Assembly: GCA_026874595.1 (NCBI GenBank)
Contig: CM049320.1
Coordinates: 19,725,714 to 19,789,713 of the forward strand
Length of the DNA: 64,000 nt
Direction of reading: 5' to 3'
Source: Sipunculus nudus
Taxonomy: Eukaryota; Annelida; Sipuncula; Golfingiida; Sipunculidae
Each line of letters starts with the position of its first letter. Within the stretch, counting starts at the first letter, position 1. Below the pieces are notes generated by a model, which ran no database searches, was not told the DNA's origin, and was given only the letters and a program-made list of their open reading frames with translations. The position numbers and the translations under genes were made by a program. Shown here one piece after another: positions 24,166-36,480 of this stretch.

Positions 24166-27100
24166 GCAGAGCTTTTAAATGTCTAATTTTAATTGTACCT
24201 CTTATCAGTCCGAGGATGATAATCACCGAAATAATTACTTTAACTCTTCACTGAAGCAATCAATAGGTCGTTTAGGTTGTCCTTTAGTCAATCATAATCG
24301 ATTATGCATCGGTGATTGGTTGTATTAATACTACTGTTCATTTAGGTTAGGATAAATGTCAGTTGAAATAGGTTACTTTTTGTGAGGTAATATCTTCTTT
24401 TCCGGTCTTGGCACTGTCAAATTTGAACCACGAACTCATTTTTCGTAAGAAAAAAACATATTCAAAGGAAAAGTGGAATAGGAAAAAGAGTGAATTCATT
24501 TTATTTATAACAAGGCATTCCAGTAACATATAGTTTCGTTGTCAGGAACGAAATGCCACTGCCTGGTTCTTCTCGCCACATAGCTCTTGGTGCCGTATAA
24601 TGTCGACTTTGGTCCCCTTATAAATAAATCATGGCAGCACAATTTATATTGCAGCTAAAGTAGATAATTGCTGCCTTTTTTCTAGGAGTGAACAAAGCTT
24701 CCTCTTTTTTAGAAACAAGTATTCCAATACACTCGCCATTTTATAAAATCAACTTAGGTATAAAAAGACGGGCGTACATATTCCCGTGTTGACTTCTTGT
24801 TATACCATACCCGTTTCAGTAACACATCATGCTGTTCCATATTGGTCCGTTTAATATGATGCTCAATGTAAAATATATCTGCAACTCACGCAGCTTGTAA
24901 TGTGATTTTTCTATGATAAAAACTACGAATGCATGTGCGACAACCCGGAAATGATCAAGACGTGTACCTATGAGCTGTTTAAGTAAGACGTCCGCAGACA
25001 CATTTCCTGCACATCCGGCTTTCTAAATCAACCAGAAAGCCTGGAAAGGTCATGATGTGCATTCACCTGTGGCAGTTAAACACATTCAGGCCCCCCCCCC
25101 CCCCGCCCCTCCCCTGACAGAAAAAAATATTGTTTCTACAGAATCGCCGCTCCTTTTTTTTCCGTGGACAGTTTTTTTTTATTGCGAATGAAGACCAGGT
25201 AATTTGGTAATATTGCTCATATGTACCATGGCACGATTCCCTGAAATAATTCCAAAAGGTGTGACTAAATTTCATTGCTGAGTTTAAACACCATTTGAAG
25301 AATTCATAGAATGTTTCTATTTCTAGGCAAGCTTGCAAAATTGCCCATATTGTGATGCAATGTAGAAGCTTAGCCTCTCGAGCATTTACCCTGCTACCGT
25401 TTATGTATGCTGGATATATTTTAACACATATTTGGACCAGTACACTTAGTTTAATCGCTATTACAACATCTGTGAGTGAGAGGACGTGGCAACACTGATG
25501 ACCAGATAGCTTAAGATAAGGTCACTGAGAGTCAACACAACAAGAGCCAAACGTTTTGATTATTATGATTATTAAGTACAAGCTACTATATACCTTACTG
25601 CCAACTTTTTTCATAACAATCCAGGGGTCCCCGTGTACGAAGGCCGAAAATTACTACACGGGTGTAAACAAAACCGTCCTACCGAAGAATGCCATGAACT
25701 GATTTATGATTTAAGATCGGATCTACGCTTGTTGATGCACTGCTGTTTCACTCGGGTGTCCATACGAACCACATTACGTGTCTCTTTAGATGGATATGTA
25801 AAGTACGGATAATTTCCTAAATATACTGAGGTAATTTCAGTCGTATATATTAGTCGTGAATGCTTATAGAATTGAGGCTCTGCACTTTGAGAAACGCGTA
25901 TCCCTAGTAAATACCAGTCCTGACGATTTCCATTAGAAGTTTAAGAGAAAATATTATTATGCAGTAGGATAAGAAATTATTCAAGGTCTCAATTTTCCCC
26001 TTTATATATTTAAGTAACCGTTTAAGGATTTGCAACAAAAATGACGAAGGCTTCACATAGTCAATGTTAGACACTGTCGCATGTTATACCCTTCCCCTTG
26101 AACGCGTACCCTTTCTTCATCGCAACACATTTTTAAATACCTAAGGAGTTGTTCGGTTTCGGTGGGAACCTGGAGGTGAAGGTCATAAATAAAGTTTGGG
26201 CGTGGAACTCACCCCCCCCCCCCCCCCTCTCAACCAACTGTTTTTTTAATCCAAATACTATGCATGACTGGGGGGTTAGGGGTTGGGAGTCAAGACACCC
26301 CCCTCCCCTCTTCTCTCAACCAACGACATTTATTAAAACAATTTTATGCATGACACCCGATGACCTCTCCCTCCAAAAAATCCTTGATCCTGCTACGTGC
26401 GAGAAAAATCCCGTTTTAACTCAGGATATTTGGAAAAATAATTCATGTTTGTTGAATTTCTGACGGATTGAATACAAGCATGGCTCGCACGGGTTACTTG
26501 AAGAAAGTACAGTTTACCTTGCACTTTTCACCAACAGGATATTGGTGACCGTTGCACCACGTTTACTGTATGGGCTGTATCATGACCGACTTAAGGCTTA
26601 CCAGTCAAATATTGGTGTCAACAGAGTCGTGTGTTCACGGCTGGGGGAGTACACTCAGCCACATGACCTATTTATTTACATACTATCCCGATATAGTGAT
26701 TGGTCACTCAACATCGCCATTGGATGGGCCTTAAGTCCATTTTCGCCAATTAACGGACACATATCGCAATCGTTGGATCTAAAATATTGCAAGGCCATAC
26801 AAAAACATTCGGATTCTCCGCTCACATATTTCGTGGATATTTTTTGGCGAATGAAAACTGGGTACTTGGCAAAGTTGCGAATTTGTGCTATGGCACAAAC
26901 TTCCGATAAGAATTCTTCAATGAAGGGAAAATGGGCTGCAATTTGTTTTCATAATATACACCAGTGTATTGTCCAGGAAAGCTGGTCAAATTTTACAGAT
27001 TCTGTAGAAAATTATATTTTTTTTGGCGTGGCCTAACTGGGCATAAAGACAACCCCCGATGGTATACACGAGGTACACACGAGATGAAAACGTATTGGCA

Positions 27101-28164
27101 TATTTCTGCGATATTAAAGTAAACGCTTAACTTATTTTTATGCATCGTAAGTTTGAAGGATTTTTACAAATTGAAAGGTTTGAACATTTAAGTTTAGCTT
27201 TTATATCTGAATTAGGTTTATAATACTCACTTAATATTATCACTATCTGAATGTGATATTTTAGCCAGATGACTTTAATTGTATCATCTCATTATAGTAC
27301 GTATAATAATTGCTGAGATTAATTATGTTTGGTCACAGCGGTTTAATTATAGAGCATGTATTATCACGAATAATTTTAAAAATATTTAATTTTTATTATT
27401 ATAATTTTTATTATTATTAGTGGCCCAGCCAAAGTTGATTTTTTACTTTAGAGGGTATTGCTTGTTAATAGCAGGCATCCATGCTAGATCAATTAGTTAT
27501 AAAGTTACGAAAAAGTGTGGGTGGATGCCACCTTAAATTTCAAGGTCATTTTCAATGCCATTTTCAATGTCAAACCAAACGAAATTTAACCCGAACCTAT
27601 TTAGTGTTTCCCCATTAATGAAACCAAGATATATTCGATAACCTTAGGCTATATAGAGGGTTATGAATGTGTCAAGTGACACATACAAAAGCCATGCTAT
27701 AATCATGTCCATGATTTCTTACACGAAAATGAATGAAAATACAACATAAAAGTTTAACAAAGTAATGTTTCCACTACGCTAAATAAAAAAAAAATAAAAA
27801 TTAAGTTAAGGGGTACTTTCGTGTGTTTTCTAAAGTGTCTTTAAATTTTTGAAGTCTTTGAATGATAACAGAATAAAAAATGGCCGCATTTTGTAAAATG
27901 CTGGTCAAAAGCTCAATGAATAACAGCTTTAATCGGCTCCGTGGGGAGCATCAACCCAAACAGCCATAACAGGCGCAGGAAGCTTATTTGTTAAGCATTT
28001 GCGTGCCGCCCATGCCTAGTACCCATTCATTCCTGGGTCGAAGGGGCGCATGACCTTGATCTTGACCATTGACCTATATAATTAATACACATACTGATTT
28101 TATAAATCGTTCCGATGTACCATAAGTTTAAAACGTAATAACTGCTAAATTGTGGCCAGTAAAA

Positions 28165-29150
28165 TGCTATTGGCCATACACAAGAACCAGCAAGAAGGTG
28201 GTATTGAAGATAACTGACGCACAGACAGACAGAGTGACAATGTGACACAAGTATGAGACCAGATGACTTGACCAGGTTATGGAGAATACCAAGAGGAAGA
28301 CAATAAGCTTCAGTATATGTAATTGAGATTTATAATGTTGGAAATATGGCCAAAAGATTATATGTTGTGGAGAATCGAGTGCAGAGTTCTCTAGCAGCCG
28401 TATCATGGAAATGAAAAATCGATTTCGAGATGTTAGTATAAGACATAAGATGTACAGGTCTTAAAAGAATTCCTGCAAAAATGTCGCCTGTAGATAGCTA
28501 AATGTAAGATGCAGGAACCAGCAAACATGCGAAATTGAGGGCAACTGATAAACAGACAGACATACTGACAAAGCGGCTAAAGATTCAGACCAATCGACTA
28601 AACCAGGTAATGGAGAAAACCCAGAGGACGAAATAAGCCATAGTTTATGTAATTGAGGTTTATAGTTTGGAGATATGGCAAAAAAATCATATGTTGTGGA
28701 AGATCAAGTGCAGCGTCCCCTAGCGGCCATATCATGAAAATGAAAAATCAATTTCGAGATATTAGTGTAAGACATAAGTTATACCAGTTTCAAGGGATTC
28801 CTACAAAACTGTGGTCGGTAGATTGCTAAATGTAAAATGCAGGAAACAGCAAACATGTGAAATTGAGGACAACTGACTCACAGACACACATACTGACAAA
28901 GTCGCACAAGATTGAGGCCTGATTATCTCACTAAATTATGGAGAAGTCCCAGAGGAAGAAAATAAGTTATAATTTATCTAATTGAGGTTTATAGTTTTGG
29001 AGACCTGGCCAAAAAAAAAATAAGTCGTATCATATGTTGTGGAGGATCCAATGCAGCGCCATCTAGCGGCCATATCATGAAAGACATAAGAGTACCAGTT
29101 TCAAAAGGATTCCTGCAAATCTGTGGCCTGTAAATTGTTAAATGTAGATT
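28165..29150. repeat. Nested ~335-bp tandem repeat in unit 1
   Basis: Related blocks recur about every 330-340 bases. Each has an 'xAxGAACCAGCAA' start (near 28185, 28515 and 28848), a CAGACAGACATACTGACAAAG-like stretch, and ends near 'CTAGCGGCCATATCATG' and 'GACATAAG'. The last copy is partial (near 29045-29130). The units are strongly diverged, so this tandem structure is older than the triplication that carries it. Confidence 0.7.
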
Positions 29151-29903
29151 TTTGATGACCTTGCCCTTTGAATCAAAGATTTCTGGCAAGCAATAATTGG
29201 ATATTATGAACATCTTGAATAGAAAAAGTGGACTATTACACCTAAACACCGAAATGAAATACCTTGTGACCTTGATGACCTTAAAAATGACCTTCAGATT
29301 CAAATTTTGAGATGGCATCCAACACAGCTTTTTCACCTCCCTACACTGGACAGATCCCACACGAATACCTTCTGTTTACATGCGATGCCATAAAAGAATA
29401 ATTCAGAGTTTCGTTGGCCTACTATATTGTTGCTGTTGTTATTTTATCATGATAAGCTGCAAAGAAACGATTTGAAGCACCTTGCGGAAATCTTTCCCGA
29501 GTGCTAGGCAATATAAAAAATTTTCTTCCCCTGGATCATTTTTTTTTTTTCATAGATACACGCCTTAATATGTAAATTTTGAAATCAGTCGAACAAATGA
29601 AGTCTCTTAAAGTTTGATGTATGGATACCAAACAAAAGGTTTTCTATAGTTAACTTTTCTATAGTTAACTATATGTATATATTAAGTCTAGATTTATTCA
29701 AAACTAGGTTTAGATATATATTATATTTCATAGTAAACTCAGAAACTGAACCAAAGTATATAATCCTTATTATTAATATATTTCGTTTCTCGTGTATTGA
29801 TATTATTCTCTTAATAACAGATGGGATGATTTTATTGACGACCCTGCACATTTATATATCCCTTGAAAAAAAAATAAAAAAATCCGTACTTAGCCTAGTC
29901 CAT

Positions 29904-30185
29904 TCAGTACTTGTTTAAGATGTTCTTTTCTGCAGAAGACTCCATACTGATGCTTTTCCCGCCCAGATTTCCACATGCTTTCAGCGCGTCCTCCCAGCTT
30001 GAACCATAAGACAGGTGAGTGTAATACGGCCGTAAAAAGCGTCTCCTGTCGGTGGTGTTCCGAACCCATGTAGATGACTGTATCCATATGGACAGGTTGT
30101 AAACAAAGTCAAAATTTTGATTAAATGATTTAGGAATAAAAGAACCTCGACCTCTTAAACTTCTTACTCTATGATCCCCATACAA
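29904..30185 (-). pseudogene. Possible C-type lectin-like domain exon fragment, unit 1
   Basis: In one minus-strand frame the residues near the end read YYTHLSYGSSWEDALKACGN, followed by LGGKSISMESS. This fits the start of a C-type lectin-like domain, where a Trp/Ala/Cys spacing (SWEDALKAC) and a following Gly-Gly and Ser-rich strand are typical of the first helix and strand. The frame stops shortly after. No second half is visible nearby: no WIGL-type motif, no WND, and none of the later cysteines. It could be one exon of a spliced gene, using a donor near AACAAGTACT, or a relic. The upstream part of the frame has no recognisable similarity and does not begin at a convincing ATG. The same stretch occurs in units 2 and 3. 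The family call is an inference from one motif. Confidence 0.35.
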
Positions 30186-33100
30186 TTATTCTGATACATT
30201 ATATCAATGCTTGCACAGGGCGCATTTGCTGTAGCCCGATGCAATGTGTTGGAAGAAAGTCAAGAATATTTCCATCTATGAGAGCAGTGCATTCCGAAAA
30301 AATAACTTTACCAAAACCTGGAATTTATTGAATGAAGAAAACAGTTCTTTCATCAAATAAGACAATCTGCACATAATAAAAAAAATGCGCATGGTGTTTA
30401 TACAGCCAGCTTTAAAGGAATGAAGGGACCCACCCCTTTGCAAATACAGCCAAAAAACCTTGTACTCTAGACATATCAATAGCCTTAGATGCAATCTAAA
30501 TAGTGAACTCGACTAATCTTTGCAATATAAGCCGGATCATCACCGGATTATTACCCCCTCGTCATTCAGATTTTGAGGTAACGGGTCAAAGGTTAAGGCC
30601 ACAAAATCCAAATAATGAGAAAGGATTCGGGCGCATTTAAAGCCAGTTTTCATTCCGAGACTTTCATCATACACATATGTCTGTACCACCCGCAGAGGAA
30701 AAACCCTGTTGATTTTGAGGCCACAGGGTCAAAGGACGAGAGGAAGTCCAGATCGTATGAACCCTCCAATCGCTGAAGAGCACACATCTGGATTCATTGA
30801 GTATGATAATAAAATCAATGGTTTATACGTATACATGCATTTTTTAAGTCCAACATCTTAGAACCAACATCTGAGAAAATAAAAAAAATAAAAAACTGCC
30901 GGAAGATTCGAATTGGAACCTTTTTTTTCTCGTTCCGTTTCATACTCATATACTCACTATATTCCCTCTTGTATAAAGCTAACTGTATGTTCATATATTT
31001 TGTAAATACATCTTCACGAACCAGTTCGCGCAGAGCTTATAAATGTCTAATTTTGGGTAAGATGTCCGCAGACACATTTCCTGCACAGCCGGCTGTATAA
31101 ATCAACCAGAAACAATGGAAAGGTCATGATGTGCATTCACCTGTGGCAGTAAAACACACTCCCCCCCCCCCCCCCCCCCGACAGAAAAAAATATTGTTTC
31201 TTCGGAATCGCCGCTCCTTTTTTTCCGTGGACAGATTTTTTATCGCGAATGAAGACCTGGTAAATTGGTAATATTGCTCATATGTGCCATGGCACGATTC
31301 CCTGAAATAGTTCCAGAAGGTGTGAAAACATTTCAATTTAGAGTATAGATCCCATTTGAAGAATTCATCAAAGGTTTGTATTTTTAAGCAAGCTTGCAAA
31401 ATTCCCCATTTGTGAAGCTATGTAGAAGCTTAGCCTCTCGAGCATTTACCCTTCTACCGTTTATGTATGCTGGATACATTTTAACACATATTTGGGCCAG
31501 TACACTGAGTTTAATCGCTATTATAATACCTGTGAGTGAGAGGATATGGCTACACTTATAACCAGATAGCTTAAGATAAGGTCACTGAGAGTCAACACAA
31601 CAAGAGCCAAACGTTTTGATTATTATGATTATTAAGTACAAACTACTATATACATTACTGCCAACTTTTTTCATAACAATCCAGGGGTCCCCGTGTACGA
31701 CGGCCAAAAATTACTGCACGGGTGTAAACAAAACCGTCCCACCGAAGAATGCCATGAACTGATTTATGATTTAAGATCGGATCTACTCTTGTTGATGCAC
31801 TGCTGTTTCACTCGGGTGTCCATACGAAGCACACTACGTGTCTCTTTAGATGGATATGTAAAGTACAGATAATTTCCTAAATAAACTGAGGTAATTTCAG
31901 ATGTATATATCAGTCGTGAAAGCTTATAGAATTCAGGCTCCGTACTTTGAAAATGCGTATCCCTAGTAAATACCAGTCCTGACGATTCCTATCATTAGAA
32001 GTTTAGGAAAAGAAATTATTCAAGGTCCCAATTTTCCCGTTTATATATTTAAGTGACCGTTTAAGGATTTGCAACAAAAATGACGAAGACTTCACATGGT
32101 GAATGTTAGACACTGTCGCATGTTTTACCCTTCCCCTTGAACGCGTACCCTTTCTTCATCGCAACACATTTTTAAATACCTAAGGAGTTGTTCGGTTTCG
32201 GTGGGAACCTGGAGGTGAAGGTCATAAATAAAGTTTGGGGGTGGAACTCACCCCTCCCCCCACTCTCAACCAACTTTTTTTTTAATCCAAATACTATGCA
32301 TGAATGGGGGGTTAGGGGTTGGGAGTCAAGACACCCCCCTCCCCTCTTCTCTCAACCAACGACATTTATTTAAACAATTTTATGCATGACACCCGATGAC
32401 CTCTACCTCCAAAAAATCCTTGATCCTGCTACGTGCGAGAAAAATCCCGTTTTAACTCAGGATATCTGGAATAAATAATTCATGTTTGTTGAATTTCTGA
32501 GGGATTGAATACAAGCATGGCTCGCACAGGTTACATGAAGAAAGTACCGTTTACCTTGTACTTTTCACCAACAGGCATGGTGACCGTTGCACCACATTTA
32601 CTGTATGGGCTGTATCATGACTGACTAAAGGCTTACCAGTCAAATATTGGTGTCAACAGAGTCGTGTGTTCACGGCTGGGGGAGTACACTCAGCCACATG
32701 ACCTATTTATTTACATACTATCCCGATATAGTGATTGGTCACTCAACATCGCCATTGGATGGGCCTTAAGTCCATTTTTCCAATTAACGGACACATATCG
32801 CAATCGTTGGATCTAAAATATTGCAAGGCCATACAAAAACATTCGGATTCTCCGCTCACATATTTCGTGGATATTTTTTGGCGAATGAAAACAGGGTACT
32901 TGGCTAAGTTGCGAATTTGTGCTATGGCACAAACTTCCGATAGGAATTCTTCATTGGAGGGAAAATGGGCTGCAATTTGTGTTCATAATATACACCAGTG
33001 TATTGTCTAGGAAAGCTGGTCAAATTTTACAGATTCTGTAGAAAATTATATTTTTTTGGCGTGGCCTAACTGGGCATAAAGACAACCCCCGATGGTATAC

Positions 33101-34539
33101 ACGAGGTACACACGAGATGAAAACGTATTGGCATATTTCTGCGATATTAAAGTAAACGCTAAACTTATTTTTATGCATCGTAAGTTTGAAGGATTTTTAC
33201 AAATTGAAAGGTTTGAACATTTAAGTTTAGCTTTTATATCTGAATTAGGTTTATAATACTCACTTAATATTATCACTATCTGAATGTGATATTTTAGCCA
33301 GATGACTTTAATTATATTTTCTCATTATAGTACGTATAATAATTGCTGATTGTAATTATGTTTTGTCACAGCGGTTTAATTATAGAGCATGTATTATCAT
33401 AAATAATTTTTTTAAAATATTTAATTTTTATTTTTATAATTTTTATTATTATTAGTGGGCCAGCCAAAGTTGATTTTTTACTTTAGAGGGTTTGCTTGTT
33501 AATAGCAGGCATCCATGCTAGATCAATCAGTTATAAAGTTACGAAAAAGTGTGGGTTGATGCCACCTTAAATTTCAAGGTCATTTTCAATGCCATTTTCA
33601 ATGTCGAACCAAACGAAATTTACCCAAACCTATTTAGTGTTTCCCCATTAATGAAACCAAGATATATTCGATAACCTTAGGCTCTATATAGGGTTATGAA
33701 TGTGTCAAGTGACACATACAAAAGCCATGCTATAATCATGTCCATGTTTTCTTACACGAAAATGAATAAAAATACAACATAAAAGTTTAACAAAGTAATG
33801 TTTCCACTACGCTAAATAAGTAAAAATTAAAAATGAAGTTAAGGGGTACTTTTGTGTGTTTTCTAAAGTGTCTTTAAAACATTTTGAATTATAACAGAAT
33901 AAAAAATGGCCGTATTTTGTAAAATGCTGGTCAAAAGCTCCATGAATAACAGACATTTGTTTATAATGATGATGTTTGGGAAAGGGTTGTGGTTATCATG
34001 AGACCCTGGGTGGACGTTTTACATTTAAAGGTAATAGGTGTAATCAAACATTCAAAATGGCTGTAAAGATAGCTTGCACAATGAAGAAAAAGGCGATTGC
34101 TATCATTATATAGTAATCATCATATAAAAATGCTTTAATGGAACATTGTGTGCTTTAAGTTCAAATCATTCGGTGGCACTTATCGGAAACAAATGAAACG
34201 GTGGCAGTTGATAGAATGACATTACAGATGATGTAAGTCTTAGCCGACTGCAACACTTTGCCCTTCTGGTCTTTTGGGCCTGTTCATTTTTTTAGCTTTA
34301 ATCGGCTCCGTGGGGAGCATCAACCCAAGCAGCCATAACAGGCGCAAGAAGCTTGTTTGTAAAGCATTTGCGTGCCGCCCATGACTAGTACCCTTTCATT
34401 CCTGGGTGGAAGGGGCGCATGACCTTGATCTTGACCATTGACCTATATAATTAATACACATACTGATTTCATAAATCGTTCTGATGTACCATAAGTTTAA
34501 AACGTAATTACTGCTAAATTGAGGCCAGTAAAATGCTAT

Positions 34540-35450
34540 TGGCCATACACAAGAACCAGCAAGAAGGTGTTATTGAAGATAACTGACGAACAGACAGACA
34601 TAGTGACAATGTGACACAAGTTTGAGACCAGATGACTTGACCAGGTTATGGAGAATACCAAGAGGAAGACAATAAGCTTCAGTATATGTAATTGAGATTT
34701 ATAATGTTGGAAATATGGCCAAAAGATTATATGTTGTGGAGAATCGAGTGCAGCGTTCTCTAGCGGCCGTATCATGGAAATGAAAAATAGATTTCGAGAT
34801 GTTAGTATAAGACATAAGATGTACAGGTCTTAAAAGAATTCCTGCTAAAATGTCGCCTGTAGATAGCTAAATGTAAGATGCAGGAACCAGCAAACATGCG
34901 AAATTGAGGGCAACTGATAAACAGACAGACATACTGACAAAGCGGCACAAGATTCAGACCAATCGACTAAACCAGGTAATGGAGAAAACCCAGAGGACGA
35001 AAATAAGCTATAGTTTATGTAATTGAGGTTTATAGTTTTGAGATTTGGCAAAAAGTATATCATTTCGAGATATCAGTGTAAGACATAAGTTACACAAATT
35101 TCAAGGGATTCCTACAAAACTGTGGTCGGTAGATTGCTAAATGTAAAATGCAGGAATCAGCGAACATGTGAAATTGAGGACAACTGACTAACAGACAGAC
35201 ATACTGACAAAGTGGCACAAGATTAAGGCCTGATTATCTCACTAAATTATGGAGAAGTCCAAGAGGAAGAAAATAAGTTAAAATGTATCTAATTGAGGTT
35301 TATAGTTTTGGAGACCTGGCCAAAAAATCATATGTTGTGGAGGATCCAATGCAACGCCCTCTAGCGGCCATATCATGAAAGACATAAGAAGTACCAGTTT
35401 CAAAAGGATTCCTGCAAAACTGTGGCCTGTAAATTGTTAAATGTAGATTT
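34540..35450. repeat. Nested ~335-bp tandem repeat in unit 2
   Basis: Counterpart of 28165-29150. The middle member has lost about 70-80 bases around 35055, including the AGATCAAGTGCAGCGTCCCC section that units 1 and 3 retain. Confidence 0.7.
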
Positions 35451-36195
35451 TTGATGACCTTGCCCTTTGAATCAAAGATATCTGGCAAGCAATAATTGGA
35501 TATTATGGACATCTTGAATAGAAAAAGTGGCCTATTACACCTAAACACCGAAATGAAATACCTTGTTACCTTGATGACCTTAAAAATGACTTTCACATTC
35601 AAATTTTGAGGTGGCATCCACCACAGCTTTTTCACCTGCCTACACTGGATAGATCCCACCGAATATATTCTGTTTACATGCGATGCCATAAAAGAATAAT
35701 TCAGAGTTTCGTTGGCCTACTAAATTGTTCCTAATTTTATTTTATTATGATAAGCTGCAAAGAAACGATTTGAAGCACCTTGCGGAAATCTTTCCCGAGT
35801 GCCAGGCAATATAAAAATTTTTCTTCCCCTGGATCTTTTTTTTCATATATACACGCCTTAATATGTAAATTTTGAAATCAATCGAACAAATGAAGTATCT
35901 TAAAGTTTGATGTATGGATACCAAACAAAAGTTTTTCTATAGTTAACTTTTCTATAGTTAACTATATGTATATATTAAGTCTAGATTTATTCTAAACTAG
36001 GTTTAGATATATATTATATTTCATAGTAAACTCAGAAACTGAACCAAAGTATATAATCCTTATTATTAATATATTTCGTTTCTCGTGAATTGATATTATT
36101 CTCTTAATAACAGATGGGATGATTTTATTGACGACCCTGCACATTTATATATCCCTTGAAAAAAAATAAAAAAATCCGTACTTAGCCTAGTCCAT

Positions 36196-36480
36196 TCAGT
36201 ACTTGTTTAAGATGTTCTTTTCTGCAGAAGACTCCATACTGATCCTTCCCCCCCCCCCCAGATTTCCACATGCTTTCAGCGCGTCCTCCCAGCTTGAACC
36301 ATAAGACAGGTGAGTGTTATACGGCCGTAAAAAGCGTCTCCTGTCGGTGGTGTTCCGAACCCATGTAGATGACTGTATCCATATGGACAGGTTGTAAACA
36401 AAGTCAAAATTTTGCTTAAATGATTTAGGAATAAGAGAACCTCGACCTCTTAAACTTCTTACTCTATGATCCCCATACAA
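36196..36480 (-). pseudogene. Possible C-type lectin-like domain exon fragment, unit 2
   Basis: This is the same lectin-like stretch as in unit 1 (SSWEDALKAC then CGNLGG). Here the codons after the Gly-Gly are lengthened by a run of 12 C on the plus strand (36248-36259), read as extra Gly followed by Arg. The expansion happens to restore the frame, so it stays open to the same NILNKY end. Start, end and spliced context are as uncertain as in unit 1. No downstream half of the domain is found in this unit. Confidence 0.33.

Larger units (their letters stand above)
24166..31029. repeat. Segmental tandem duplication, unit 1 (6.9 kb)
   Basis: The unit runs from GCAGAGCTTxTAAATGTC to CGAACCAGTTCGC and is followed directly by unit 2. 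It has, in order: a block near 24180-24990 shared only with unit 3; a block with a C-run near 25091; a long block 25100-27915; and a block from AGCTTTAATCGGCTCCGTGG (27920) to the end. Unlike units 2 and 3 it lacks about 340 bases at GAATAAC|AGCTTTAATCGG. The flanking AG in the other copies suggests a microhomology deletion. It shows no complete gene. The only coding-like piece is the lectin-like stretch on the minus strand at 29904-30185. Confidence 0.93.

Noticed and set aside
24757-24765. TATAAAAAG as a second core promoter, conserved in unit 3
   Set aside because: No initiator-like motif at the expected distance and no following gene. Such words are frequent in this AT-rich DNA.
26542-27036. 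Plus-strand 164-codon frame conserved in parts in units 2 and 3
   Set aside because: The frame is shorter in units 2 and 3 because of a stop replacing CAG, and most substitutions between copies change the amino acid. That is the pattern of non-coding DNA.
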